Shown: positions 26,849 to 34,644 of the stretch, in pieces
Numbering within the stretch: position 1 is the first letter of the stretch
How the letters are laid out: each line of letters opens with the position of its first letter
Assembly (NCBI GenBank): GCA_012515825.1
Contig: JAAYXQ010000025.1
Coordinates: 1 to 43,758 of the forward strand
DNA from: Fibrobacter sp.
GTDB taxonomy: Bacteria > Fibrobacterota > Fibrobacteria > Fibrobacterales > Fibrobacteraceae
Reading direction: 5' to 3'
Length of the DNA stretch: 43,758 nt
Program-made: the position numbers and the translations under genes
The notes under the pieces: generated by a model
Seen by the model: only the letters and a program-made list of their open reading frames with translations
What the model was told of the DNA's origin: nothing
The model's database searches: none

Positions 26849-26852
26849 AATC

Positions 26853-26882
26853 AAAAAACTCACCTTTCGGTGAGTTTTTTTT
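26853..26882 (+). terminator. Rho-independent terminator of the peptide-binding lipoprotein gene
   Basis: A perfect stem ACTCACC/GGTGAGT extended by A/T pairs, with a TTTC loop and a T8 tail. It lies five bases past the stop. Confidence 0.95.
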
Positions 26883-26931
26883 ATAAATTTCTAGGAACAT
26901 TTAAGATTTTGTTTCTTTCTGGAGATTTATT

Positions 26932-27744
26932 TTGAAAATGACTCGCTTTATTCTGCCAAATGCTTTTACTAGCATGAATTTTTTACTCGGAGTCTTCGCT
27001 ATTTGTTGGGCTACTGGTATTTTTAGCGATTTTACTGATCGAGACCCTTATCGGATGAGTGCTTATTTTGTTGTATTATGTGTTTTACTTGATAAATTAG
27101 ATGGTTTTGCCGCTCGTTTAGTAAACGCTAGTTCTGAATTTGGGGCTCAATTTGATAGTCTTGCTGACTTGATTGCTTTTGGATTAGCCCCTGCTTTTGG
27201 TCTTTTCTTTGCCTATATGAATTATGCGAAAGAATGGAGTACTAAAAACATAATCCTTATTCTTGTTATTTTCTCTGTTTATGTTCTTTGCGCTGCTATG
27301 AGACTTGCAAAGTACAACGCCATGGACAGTAATTGTTTAACAGATTACTTCTCTGGATTACCTAGCACTTTTGCTGGAGCCATTAACGTCATCATTCTTT
27401 CTTTTTTCATTTATAAAGGTGGCTTTACAGCAGCCGTAAGTTCTCCAAATATCTTATTTATTCCTCTTTTCATTATGCTTTTAACAGCCCTTTTAATGGT
27501 AAGTCCTTTGTTTTTGCCAAAAATAAAAGCAAGAGCTAGCAAAGCATTTAATGCGTTTCAATTTGTGATGATCATTGTGACTTATATTCTTGGCTTTATG
27601 TTTATTTCCCCAAATATTCCCTTTATCCATGAAATCTTAATTCTATTAATGATTGGTTATATTGTAATCGGTTTTGGTGTAGGGCTTTATCGTCGAGAAC
27701 AAATCATCAAAGAAAGCGAAAAGAAATCCGAAGAATGCATCTAA
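26932..27744 (+). CDS. pssA: CDP-diacylglycerol--serine O-phosphatidyltransferase
   Basis: Integral membrane enzyme making phosphatidylserine from CDP-diacylglycerol and L-serine, the precursor of phosphatidylethanolamine. The CDP-alcohol phosphotransferase signature D-G-x2-A-R-x8-G-x3-D-x3-D is complete (DGFAARL...GAQFDSLAD). Six to eight hydrophobic segments cover the 270 residues. The start is probably TTG 26932, seven bases after GGAG; ATG 26938 is the alternative but sits 13 bases away. The gene ends four bases into the convergent mpaA-like gene. Confidence 0.9.
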   Translation: MKMTRFILPNAFTSMNFLLGVFAICWATGIFSDFTDRDPYRMSAYFVVLCVLLDKLDGFAARLVNASSEFGAQFDSLADLIAFGLAPAFGLFFAYMNYAKEWSTKNIILILVIFSVYVLCAAMRLAKYNAMDSNCLTDYFSGLPSTFAGAINVIILSFFIYKGGFTAAVSSPNILFIPLFIMLLTALLMVSPLFLPKIKARASKAFNAFQFVMIIVTYILGFMFISPNIPFIHEILILLMIGYIVIGFGVGLYRREQIIKESEKKSEECI

Positions 27745-28430
27745 ATTGAAGCAATCCACTGAGCAAAAGAAACGGCAAAGTCCGTTTCCATTGTTTCAAG
27801 TGCGATTCTCGGAAGCTCAAGAGTAATACACTCTATATTATTTTCAGAACACCAAGTTCCTAAACTCCCTGGGGTTTCATAACCTATAGAAGGCACCCAT
27901 GGGATTTTAAAAATATTTTCTAAAGCTTTGACTTCTTTAGACTTAAGAGGGGCATCGATACAAGCCATTGGAGAATGCATCGAGAGAATGAGCTTTGGTT
28001 CTAGTTTCTGGATAAGAGACACTAAAGCACCCGTTTCTTTTTCGCTCAAAGGGGCTTTTCCAGGAGATAAACGCGTTTCCCTTGGTGATTCTAATGTCAA
28101 ACGACATAAAACATCCTCAGGCAGCCAGTTTGTCGTTAAAAAGTTGCGATTTAAATCGACTCCTCTTTCATTTCCTCTTGTCCCTAAAGCCATTCCATCT
28201 GGATTAGCGCATAAAACAAAAGCCACGTGATCCAAAGAATCCCTTAAAAAGCGAATTGCTCGGCTTAACAGGAAAGTCGTTTCAGGCTCTTCCCCATGAA
28301 TTCCTGCAATCAAAAGATGTGTGCATTTATTTTTAGAGGGAAAATAATATAAAGGAGCCCCGCCTTCTGAAACCCCATATTTTTCTTTTTTTAATGAAAT
28401 GATGCCTCTTTCTGCGTTTTTTCTAAACAT
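27741..28430 (-). CDS. mpaA: MpaA-like M14 zinc peptidase (murein-peptide amidase)
   Basis: Probable gamma-D-glutamyl-meso-diaminopimelate amidase of peptidoglycan recycling. Zinc-site features of family M14 are present: HGEE (His45, Glu48), NPDG followed by TRGNERGVDLNRNF, the later zinc His in LSMHSP and the catalytic Glu in CITLELPR. It has 229 residues, close to E. coli MpaA, and no signal peptide, as expected for a cytoplasmic recycling enzyme. A GTG start at 28442 is possible, but ATG 28430 has GGA at a suitable distance. It is third in a minus-strand run after ruvC and an M15 peptidase, and its end overlaps pssA by four bases. Confidence 0.82.
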   Translation of the reverse strand: MFRKNAERGIISLKKEKYGVSEGGAPLYYFPSKNKCTHLLIAGIHGEEPETTFLLSRAIRFLRDSLDHVAFVLCANPDGMALGTRGNERGVDLNRNFLTTNWLPEDVLCRLTLESPRETRLSPGKAPLSEKETGALVSLIQKLEPKLILSMHSPMACIDAPLKSKEVKALENIFKIPWVPSIGYETPGSLGTWCSENNIECITLELPRIALETMETDFAVSFAQWIASI

Positions 28431-28473
28431 AATAGAATCCACTAGTGAAAATTATAAAAGAAACTTTTGATTT

Positions 28474-29160
28474 TTATAAAAAATAAGGGAAGATATAATC
28501 TTTTGCTAAATCATCTAATTGATCTAAAAGCACTTCTTTACAAGCAATATCCGTTTCCGAATAGAGGCCTTTTAATAATTGTAAATTGAATTCTTTTTGA
28601 AAAATACGTGCCGCAGGTAAATAAGATAAATGCCAGGGTTCAGGCTGAATTTTTCCTCGACCAGGAATAAACACCCGCTCAAAACCGAAAGAGTTTCCAG
28701 ATTCAATTTCTCTTGTCAACCAATCATGAAAAGGCTTAAACATGCCGTTACATTCTTCTGGGGTCAGTTGAACTTCATAGCCTTCAGGAATAGAAGATGC
28801 ATCCACAATGTCTATATCAGTTCCAAAATGATGACGACTCGCCCCAGGAAGAGCGGACCAGATTAAAATCGTTTTAACGAGTTCTTCTGGATCATCAATC
28901 GAACGTGTAATCAACTGTCCTCTTTCATCTAAAAGAGGAAGCTCTCTTTTCGCTTTACGGTTCCATATTGAGATTTGGCGATCAAAAGAACGATAAGCGC
29001 TTTCTACTCGTATTTCAAAGCCAAATAATCTAGCCAACTGCCTTAACTGTTCTAAAGCGTTGAAAGCCTCTTTTCGTAGGAGTAGCTTTTCTGGATATAG
29101 AGAAACTAAACCCTCTTCATCAAGGCCAAATGGGGCTAATTTTGAAACAACTTCATTCAC
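28474..29160 (-). CDS. M15-family D,D/L,D-carboxypeptidase (VanY/LdcB-like), without signal peptide
   Basis: Zinc carboxypeptidase that trims peptidoglycan peptides. The LAS-enzyme motif SxHxxGxxxD is present (S108, H110, G113, D117) with the second motif ExxH (E174, H177, in EPWHLSY) and the substrate Arg-containing SAYRSF (54-59). Most relatives carry a signal peptide or anchor; this 228-residue protein has none, so it may act in the cytoplasm on recycled muropeptides, or it is exported by another route. The start overlaps the end of ruvC by 8 bases. The specificity (D,D versus L,D) cannot be told from sequence. Confidence 0.85.
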   Translation of the reverse strand: MNEVVSKLAPFGLDEEGLVSLYPEKLLLRKEAFNALEQLRQLARLFGFEIRVESAYRSFDRQISIWNRKAKRELPLLDERGQLITRSIDDPEELVKTILIWSALPGASRHHFGTDIDIVDASSIPEGYEVQLTPEECNGMFKPFHDWLTREIESGNSFGFERVFIPGRGKIQPEPWHLSYLPAARIFQKEFNLQLLKGLYSETDIACKEVLLDQLDDLAKDYIFPYFL

Positions 29161-29719
29161 TTAACCCTCCACACTTTTTTAGTAAAGAACGCCATTCTTG
29201 TGCTTGATTTTTCCGTTTCTTTTTGACTAAACACGCAGGTTTAGAAACAGTGGTCACAGGATGCGCATGAGTCCAAGCAATGGCTAATGCATCTGATGCA
29301 TCTAAAGGGCCCTTTATTTCTTTTAACTGTAAGTGAACTTGAACCATTTGACAAACACGTTCTTTACTAGAAGAGCCGCTACCAGTCACTGCTAATTTTA
29401 CAGATTTTGGGCTGTATTCATGGTAAGTCATGCCCCGTTTTAAGCAAATGGCAAGAATAGCGCCTCGTACATGCCCTAACAACAATGCACTTTTTATGTT
29501 TTTTGCAAAGAAGATACCTTCCATGCTTAATGCTGTTGGCTTGTACTGGTTTATAAGGGCTTCTAAATCCGTAATTATATCCAATAAACGCATTTCTGGA
29601 GACTTTGTAGAGGAGGCTCGAATACAACCATACTCTAAAACACGAATCCATTGAGGAGCCGTTTCTAAAAAAGCATATCCTGTTGTATGTGAACCTGGGT
29701 CTATTCCGAGAATTACCAT
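29153..29719 (-). CDS. ruvC: Crossover junction endodeoxyribonuclease RuvC
   Basis: Resolves Holliday junctions together with RuvAB. The four catalytic acids are visible: D7 (ILGIDPGS), E67 (LSMEGIF), D140 and D143 (PLDASDALAIA). The length of 188 is slightly above the usual ~173 owing to a basic C-terminal tail. ruvA and ruvB are not next to it. It is the first gene of a minus-strand set continuing into two cell-wall peptidases with overlapping ends. The start ATG 29719 begins MVILGIDPG as in the family. Confidence 0.95.
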   Translation of the reverse strand: MVILGIDPGSHTTGYAFLETAPQWIRVLEYGCIRASSTKSPEMRLLDIITDLEALINQYKPTALSMEGIFFAKNIKSALLLGHVRGAILAICLKRGMTYHEYSPKSVKLAVTGSGSSSKERVCQMVQVHLQLKEIKGPLDASDALAIAWTHAHPVTTVSKPACLVKKKRKNQAQEWRSLLKKCGGLSE

Positions 29720-29847
29720 ATCCTAATAATAACAATATATCAAGAAAAAGATTTTTTTAGTGATTCTCTTTAGTCTTTTGTTTATTAGATTTTTATGAGG
29801 AATATATAGCATCACTTTATGATACTTGGAAAAAAAGAGGCTTTTTC

Positions 29848-31728
29848 ATGTTTATGGACAAAGATCGCACTGGACTTCAAAGCATTAAAACTCATCCTAG
29901 GCACTTAGGAATCCCCCTCAGCCGATGGGGACGTAATTTAATTTCCTGTTGTCCTTTTCACGCTCCAGAAGAAACGTCCCTTTTCTTTTACGATGCTTTA
30001 GGCTATTGGCGTTATCGTTGTTTACAATGTGGCAGCGAAGGTGATCTTGTTGAATTTATCATGCGTAGCCGTTTTAACGGTTTAGATGATCAAGCCGCTC
30101 GTATTGAAGCACTCGAATTCTTTGGAGCCCAAGAGCAGGCTGATCCAGATAAATCTGAATACGAACACCCATGGGTGAAAGAAATTGGTGGCGAAAAATC
30201 AAAAGTTTTAGAACAGTTTGTTAGCTATTGTCATTGGGCTGCTTGTAAAAGCCAGTCTTCTGCTGAATTTTTGGCAAAGAGAGGCTGGAATATTGGGCAA
30301 GCACAATTATACGGTATCGGTTATTATTCTGGAGACCCAGAACCTTTTATTAGTTACAGCATGCTTGCTGGTGTAGAGCGTCATCAAATAAACTTCTATC
30401 TTGATAATTTAGAAGTATATCGTGAACCTAGAATAACTATCCCTGCAAGAAACTCAAAAGGGATTATTCATTCTGTTTATGGAAGAAGCATGGAAGAGAA
30501 CCACCCTCATCCTTATATTTCTTATGCTTCTGGCCCAGCCGATATTCCTTTTAATATCCAAGCCGATAACGAAAGGCCTGTCATTGTGGAGGGCTTTTTT
30601 GACGCGTTAACAGCCGATTTAGCTGGCATTGCAGGTGTTGTTTCAACAATGTATCAAGAATTGACACAAAGCCATTTGTATAAGCTTAAAGCCTGTGGTG
30701 CAGAATCTGTGACTGTGATTTTACGTCGCGATGCCAATCGGCGTCAGCAAGAATACCAAATCCAGAAATACTTAAAACTAGCAGAAAATTTAGATCTTAA
30801 ATTCAAATCCATTATTCTTCCTAAAGACGAAACAATCGATCAAATAGTTCGAAAAAATGGAGCGGATCAACTTTTAGAACTCATTACACATACCGAAGAA
30901 GATACGATTCATACACATCGTCGTTCTGTAATGCTTCAAGATATCAAAGAGAATTTCGATAATGCGATGGCATGCCCTCCAACCACGAGTGTTGGCTATT
31001 CGTTATCAAACTTTCCTAAATTAGACGCCACGATTGATGGAATTCAATCTGGTTGTTTTTTTATTTCATCACAACCTTTTGGTTTGAAAAGCCTTTTACT
31101 TACAAGTCTCGCATTAGACTTAGTAGAATCTAATCCAAAAATCAAGGTCATCTATATTGGTCTTGAAACACCTCGTCGGCAACTATTTGATCGTATGATA
31201 GCCATGATGACAGGTGAATCTATTTTAACAGTAAAAAAACAAAACGCAAATGATGAGACTAATAAAAAAATACTAGAAGCCACAAAAGAAATGATCTCCT
31301 ATGTGCGTCAAAATCGGCTTGAAATCTGGGAAGATGAGCCTGGTTTTGATAACGTCGAAATCCTTCGTATTTTAAAAGAAGAACTTAAAGAGCACCAAGA
31401 CTTAGCTGTCATCATCGATGGAATAGATCACCTGAAAATTACCGATAGAAATGATATTTCTGATATTCATGAAAGGCGCTCCACGGTGATGCTTGATCTA
31501 TATAAAGCGCTAGACATTCCTATTTTTCTTGGTGGCGAACTACTTTGTACAGAATCTGGTTTAGTTGGGCCTCGCCCCTATTTGAGAGACTCCGATGCCA
31601 TTATCTGGCTTGAATCTAAAGGTGGAAATTTATTTTTATCTGTGGATTCAAAACGTCTCGGTAAAAATCATCTTTACCAAGGTAATGTGATCATGGATTC
31701 TATTTCAAGTCGAATTAAAGAAGAATAA
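29848..31728 (+). CDS. DnaG/DnaB-like primase-helicase fusion with altered active-site motifs
   Basis: A 626-residue protein with the domain order of T7 gp4/Twinkle. It has a CHC2 zinc ribbon (C35, H38, C58, C61), a TOPRIM-like region (VIVEGFFDALTADLAGIAGV, Glu248) and a DnaB/RecA-like region (about 375-620). Several motifs deviate: the TOPRIM DxD appears as RRD (293-295), leaving one Asp. The Walker A position reads QPFGLKS (409-415), Leu in place of the Gly before Lys. Walker B (AVIIDG, 520-525) and the Glu of GLETPRRQ (E440) persist. The start has GAGG seven bases before ATG. The glycosyltransferase gene starts one base after its stop. Whether it primes DNA is doubtful; a binding or regulatory role is possible. 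Confidence 0.7.
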   Translation: MFMDKDRTGLQSIKTHPRHLGIPLSRWGRNLISCCPFHAPEETSLFFYDALGYWRYRCLQCGSEGDLVEFIMRSRFNGLDDQAARIEALEFFGAQEQADPDKSEYEHPWVKEIGGEKSKVLEQFVSYCHWAACKSQSSAEFLAKRGWNIGQAQLYGIGYYSGDPEPFISYSMLAGVERHQINFYLDNLEVYREPRITIPARNSKGIIHSVYGRSMEENHPHPYISYASGPADIPFNIQADNERPVIVEGFFDALTADLAGIAGVVSTMYQELTQSHLYKLKACGAESVTVILRRDANRRQQEYQIQKYLKLAENLDLKFKSIILPKDETIDQIVRKNGADQLLELITHTEEDTIHTHRRSVMLQDIKENFDNAMACPPTTSVGYSLSNFPKLDATIDGIQSGCFFISSQPFGLKSLLLTSLALDLVESNPKIKVIYIGLETPRRQLFDRMIAMMTGESILTVKKQNANDETNKKILEATKEMISYVRQNRLEIWEDEPGFDNVEILRILKEELKEHQDLAVIIDGIDHLKITDRNDISDIHERRSTVMLDLYKALDIPIFLGGELLCTESGLVGPRPYLRDSDAIIWLESKGGNLFLSVDSKRLGKNHLYQGNVIMDSISSRIKEE

Positions 31729-31729
31729 A

Positions 31730-32911
31730 ATGACAATAATTGATTTTAATAATTTTTGGAGCCCCTCTGGTGGCGGCGTAAGACGATATCATTTAGAAAA
31801 AATGAAGTATTATAAAACACAAGAAAATACTCTTCTTGTATTTGTAATGCCAGACAGTAAAACATATACCGAAGAAGTATCTCCGTCTCTTATCATTGAG
31901 CATGTAAAAGCATTTAAAATGCCTCTTTATAATGGTTATCGTTTTATCTGGAAGAATAAGCAGATCGCACCCTATCTTCAAAAATACAATCCTGATATTA
32001 TCGAAGTGGGTTCACCGTATATTTTACCTAAAGCGGTTTCAAAACATGCTCATAAAATTTGTCCTCAAGCAAGATTAGTAGGGTTCTGGCACGCTGATTT
32101 TCCTGTTACCTATGTAGAACGATTTTTTTCTCACTTTTTTGGTAAAAAAATTGGTTCTATTGCAAAAAAATTAGCTTTTGCCTATGCGCATTATCAATTT
32201 AAGCATTATCACGGCATTCAAGTTTCTTGTAAAGAGATAATCGAAAGGCTTGAAAGTGAACAATTTAAAAACTTATTTTGGATTCCTTTAGGCTGTAATA
32301 TTGAGCTTTTTTCTCCTAACAAAAGAGATGAAGCTTTAGTAAAAGAATTAAAACAAGGCGACGAAAAACGATCTATTATCTTTTTTCCTCATCGTTTTTC
32401 TAAAGAGAAAGGTCTTGACCTCTTTTTAAAAGCCTATTCCATTTTAGCAGAAAAAATGAACCCTGTCCCTGCGGTTGTTTTCGCTGGCACAGGCCCTCTT
32501 CAACTTTTAATTGATGTGGCTCTAAAAAAATATAAACATCTTCATTATGTAGGTTTCTTATCTTCTGAAGAAGAAATGGCCCGCTATTATGCAAGTGCAA
32601 ATATAGGCGTCGCCCTTTCTGCTTGGGAAACCTTCGGCCTTTCTATTTTAGAAAGCATGGCTTGCGGCAATGCACTCATTGGTGCTTCAGCTGGTGCAGC
32701 AAGAGAACACGTTTCTTCTTCTGGAGCAGGGCTTATTTTAGAATCCTATAAAGCAGACGCTCTTGCGAAATGCCTATTAGAACTTTGTGAACAAGATCTT
32801 ACTCAAAAGCAAAAAGCAGCTAGGCTTTATGCTGAAAAATTCAGTTGGGATAATTGCTTTTCAAATCAATTAAAAATATACTCTACTATTATATCATCGA
32901 GGAAATCATGA
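31730..32911 (+). CDS. GT4-family glycosyltransferase
   Basis: A 393-residue GT-B fold retaining glycosyltransferase. The N-terminal donor/acceptor loop SPSGGGVRRYHLEKM is typical of GT4. The C-terminal domain has FFPHRFSKEKGLDLFLKAY, VFAGTGPL and the E-x7-E motif in ETFGLSILESMACG that contacts the sugar nucleotide. No membrane segment is present. It starts one base after the preceding stop and overlaps the next gene by four bases (ATGA). The acceptor cannot be predicted; no polysaccharide cluster surrounds it. Confidence 0.88.
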   Translation: MTIIDFNNFWSPSGGGVRRYHLEKMKYYKTQENTLLVFVMPDSKTYTEEVSPSLIIEHVKAFKMPLYNGYRFIWKNKQIAPYLQKYNPDIIEVGSPYILPKAVSKHAHKICPQARLVGFWHADFPVTYVERFFSHFFGKKIGSIAKKLAFAYAHYQFKHYHGIQVSCKEIIERLESEQFKNLFWIPLGCNIELFSPNKRDEALVKELKQGDEKRSIIFFPHRFSKEKGLDLFLKAYSILAEKMNPVPAVVFAGTGPLQLLIDVALKKYKHLHYVGFLSSEEEMARYYASANIGVALSAWETFGLSILESMACGNALIGASAGAAREHVSSSGAGLILESYKADALAKCLLELCEQDLTQKQKAARLYAEKFSWDNCFSNQLKIYSTIISSRKS

Positions 32912-33210
32912 TCAAACATATCGTTTTATGGAAAATGAAAGATAATGCAGAAGGTGCTTCTGCAATAGAAAACGCAACCAAGATAGTGGACATGTTACAC
33001 GATTTAAAAGGGAAGATTCCTTCTTTAATTTCTATTGAAGCAGGTATCGATTTTAACCGTTCTGGTGCTGCGTGGGATCTCGCTTTATACTCTTCTTTCC
33101 AAAACACAGAAGATCTAAATAACTATCAGATCCACCCAGAGCATCAAAAGGTAGCGACCTTTATTAGAGCGGTAACAGAGGATCGTTGCGTGGTAGACTT
33201 CGAGATTTAA
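32908..33210 (+). CDS. Dabb-family (dimeric alpha-beta barrel) protein
   Basis: A small protein of 100 residues. The stress-responsive Dabb pattern is clear: MIKHIVLWKMKD at the start, IPSLISIEAGIDFN in the middle, and LYSSFQNTEDLNNYQIHPEH followed by a C-terminal strand. An in-frame upstream ATG at 32854 lies inside the glycosyltransferase; ATG 32908 gives the proper N-terminus, has GAGGAAAT before it and overlaps the previous stop by four bases. The function of most Dabb proteins is unknown. Confidence 0.85.
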   Translation: MIKHIVLWKMKDNAEGASAIENATKIVDMLHDLKGKIPSLISIEAGIDFNRSGAAWDLALYSSFQNTEDLNNYQIHPEHQKVATFIRAVTEDRCVVDFEI

Positions 33211-33879
33211 ATGCCCCCACGTGGCGTTATTTTTGACCTTTATGGAACGCTATTTATCTATAAAAATATGGGTAAGGCGTTTTTTTCATGGCATGAATCT
33301 TTAGCATTAGGGGCAAAAGAACTCGGTTTTTCGACCAGTGCAGAGCAAATGGCAAAGGAATGTGAAACCTTCTTCTCTTTCCCCGTGACTCGCCTTTTTA
33401 ATATCACCCCCTATGAAGAACGGTTACTATTTCTATTTAAGAAAATAGGAGCGAACCCTTCTTTAGATTGGATATGTGATTTTTCAAATCGTTCCATGGA
33501 TTCTTGGCAAAAGGAAATGGTTTTACATCCTGAAGCCATTCCCTTTCTTGATGAATTAAAAAGAGCCAACGTAAAAACAGCTATTCTTTCAAACTTTGAT
33601 CATTACCCTCATGTTTATCGTTTTTTGAAACAAACGAAGCTCTCTGATTTAATGGATGCTATTGTAATTTCAAGTGAAGTAGGCCTTAAAAAGCCTGATG
33701 CTGAAATTTTCGAATACACACTTCAAAAGCTAAACCTCTCAGCTTCCTCTACGTTAATGGTCGGAGATGATTATAAAAAAGATATAGAAGGAGCAAAGAA
33801 ATTTGGGCTTATGACTCACTATCATCAGAATGGAGCTTCTTTTGCACCAATTCGTTCGCTTTTTAATAAAAATTTTTAG
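33211..33879 (+). CDS. HAD-superfamily hydrolase
   Basis: A 222-residue HAD hydrolase. Motif I is VIFDLYGTLF, with D9 as nucleophile but Tyr where most phosphatases have the second Asp (D+2); this DxYGTL form is seen in haloacid-dehalogenase-like branches. Motif II is ILSNFD, motif III is the Lys in GLKKPDAEIF, and motif IV is VGDDYKKDIEGA. A helical cap lies between motifs I and II. It begins directly after the Dabb stop, with no spacer, at the end of a four-gene run that starts at 29848. The substrate is unknown. Confidence 0.88.
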   Translation: MPPRGVIFDLYGTLFIYKNMGKAFFSWHESLALGAKELGFSTSAEQMAKECETFFSFPVTRLFNITPYEERLLFLFKKIGANPSLDWICDFSNRSMDSWQKEMVLHPEAIPFLDELKRANVKTAILSNFDHYPHVYRFLKQTKLSDLMDAIVISSEVGLKKPDAEIFEYTLQKLNLSASSTLMVGDDYKKDIEGAKKFGLMTHYHQNGASFAPIRSLFNKNF

Positions 33880-33978
33880 TCATTTTTAATGAAATGTCTA
33901 CTAAAGCATACAACTGAAAACACTCTCTAAATTAATACGCCAAAGTAAAAAAGATTTTTTGCGAGATATCCGAGCTAA

Positions 33979-34006
33979 TTGAATTTTCATTTTTTTTGAT
34001 TATAAA
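33979..34006 (+). promoter_or_regulatory. Candidate sigma-70 promoter for the SRPBCC-like gene
   Basis: TTGAAT (33979-33984), a 16-base spacer, then TATAAA (34001-34006) in the 165-base gap after the HAD gene. It is the best -35/-10 pair in this gap. The first ATG of the next gene lies 38 bases downstream. Confidence 0.45.
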
Positions 34007-34044
34007 AGAAGCAGATAATCTACTACATCAAACGAATTAAAAAT

Positions 34045-34605
34045 ATGGTAGAATTTCCAATAAGATTTGAAAAAATGTGGACAAATTGTATTTATGAAAG
34101 TATCTTTATACAATATATGGTAACTTTTTCTCAAACAGCCTGGTTTGAAACATCAAAGGAAGAGCTTATAAATACTCTTCAAATTGCTCCGTTTCATCTA
34201 AAAATGGAAAGTACCCCAATCGTTCATTATCACATGCCCGAAGGGACCGCCACAGGAGCCACTGTTCATTACCACTTAGTGGCTGGTTTTAATCGAATTT
34301 CTTGGACTGGTATTATTAGTTCTTCTCAAAACAATCAGATTACCACTCGCCTTGGAAAAGGGCCATTTCGTGGCTTTAATGCTAAACACTCTATTTTAAA
34401 TGACGGTCATCTTTCCGTCTGCTATGAAGAGCTCTCTTTTCAAGGGGAAGAAGACTCTTTTCGTACAGAAATTGAAAAAGCACGCATTCTGTATGGTTTA
34501 GAAGAACGAAAGAAAACACTTAAAATGTTAATGGCATACGAGTCTAAGAAAAAAACCAAATCTTTTGAATCTCTCGATTGTTTTGGTTCTTCGACTGCTG
34601 GTTAA
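34045..34605 (+). CDS. Small SRPBCC-like (START/ligand-binding fold) protein
   Basis: A 186-residue protein, weakly recognised. The segment WTGIISSSQNNQITTRLGKG followed by PFRGFNAKH...VCYEELSF follows the SRPBCC pattern (W-x-G-x-I-x8-F/I-x2-GPF-x2-W/F-x2-H...D/Y-x-v-x-y). No signal peptide or membrane segment is evident. The start is uncertain: neither ATG 34045 nor ATG 34117 has a good ribosome-binding site; starting at 34117 (162 residues) would fit the family length better. The C-terminal ~30 residues are Lys/Ser-rich. It precedes the UbiD-type gene by 39 bases. A function cannot be assigned. Confidence 0.5.
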   Translation: MVEFPIRFEKMWTNCIYESIFIQYMVTFSQTAWFETSKEELINTLQIAPFHLKMESTPIVHYHMPEGTATGATVHYHLVAGFNRISWTGIISSSQNNQITTRLGKGPFRGFNAKHSILNDGHLSVCYEELSFQGEEDSFRTEIEKARILYGLEERKKTLKMLMAYESKKKTKSFESLDCFGSSTAG

Positions 34606-34644
34606 TATATTTTAAGTAGACTATCTTAGTCATAACATTTTATT

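Noticed and set aside
28452..28479. Terminator hairpin (TTATAAAA / TTTTATAA) between the M15 and mpaA-like genes
   Set aside because: It is purely A/T, overlaps the M15 stop codon, and has no T-run; low-complexity pairing is expected by chance in this AT-rich DNA.
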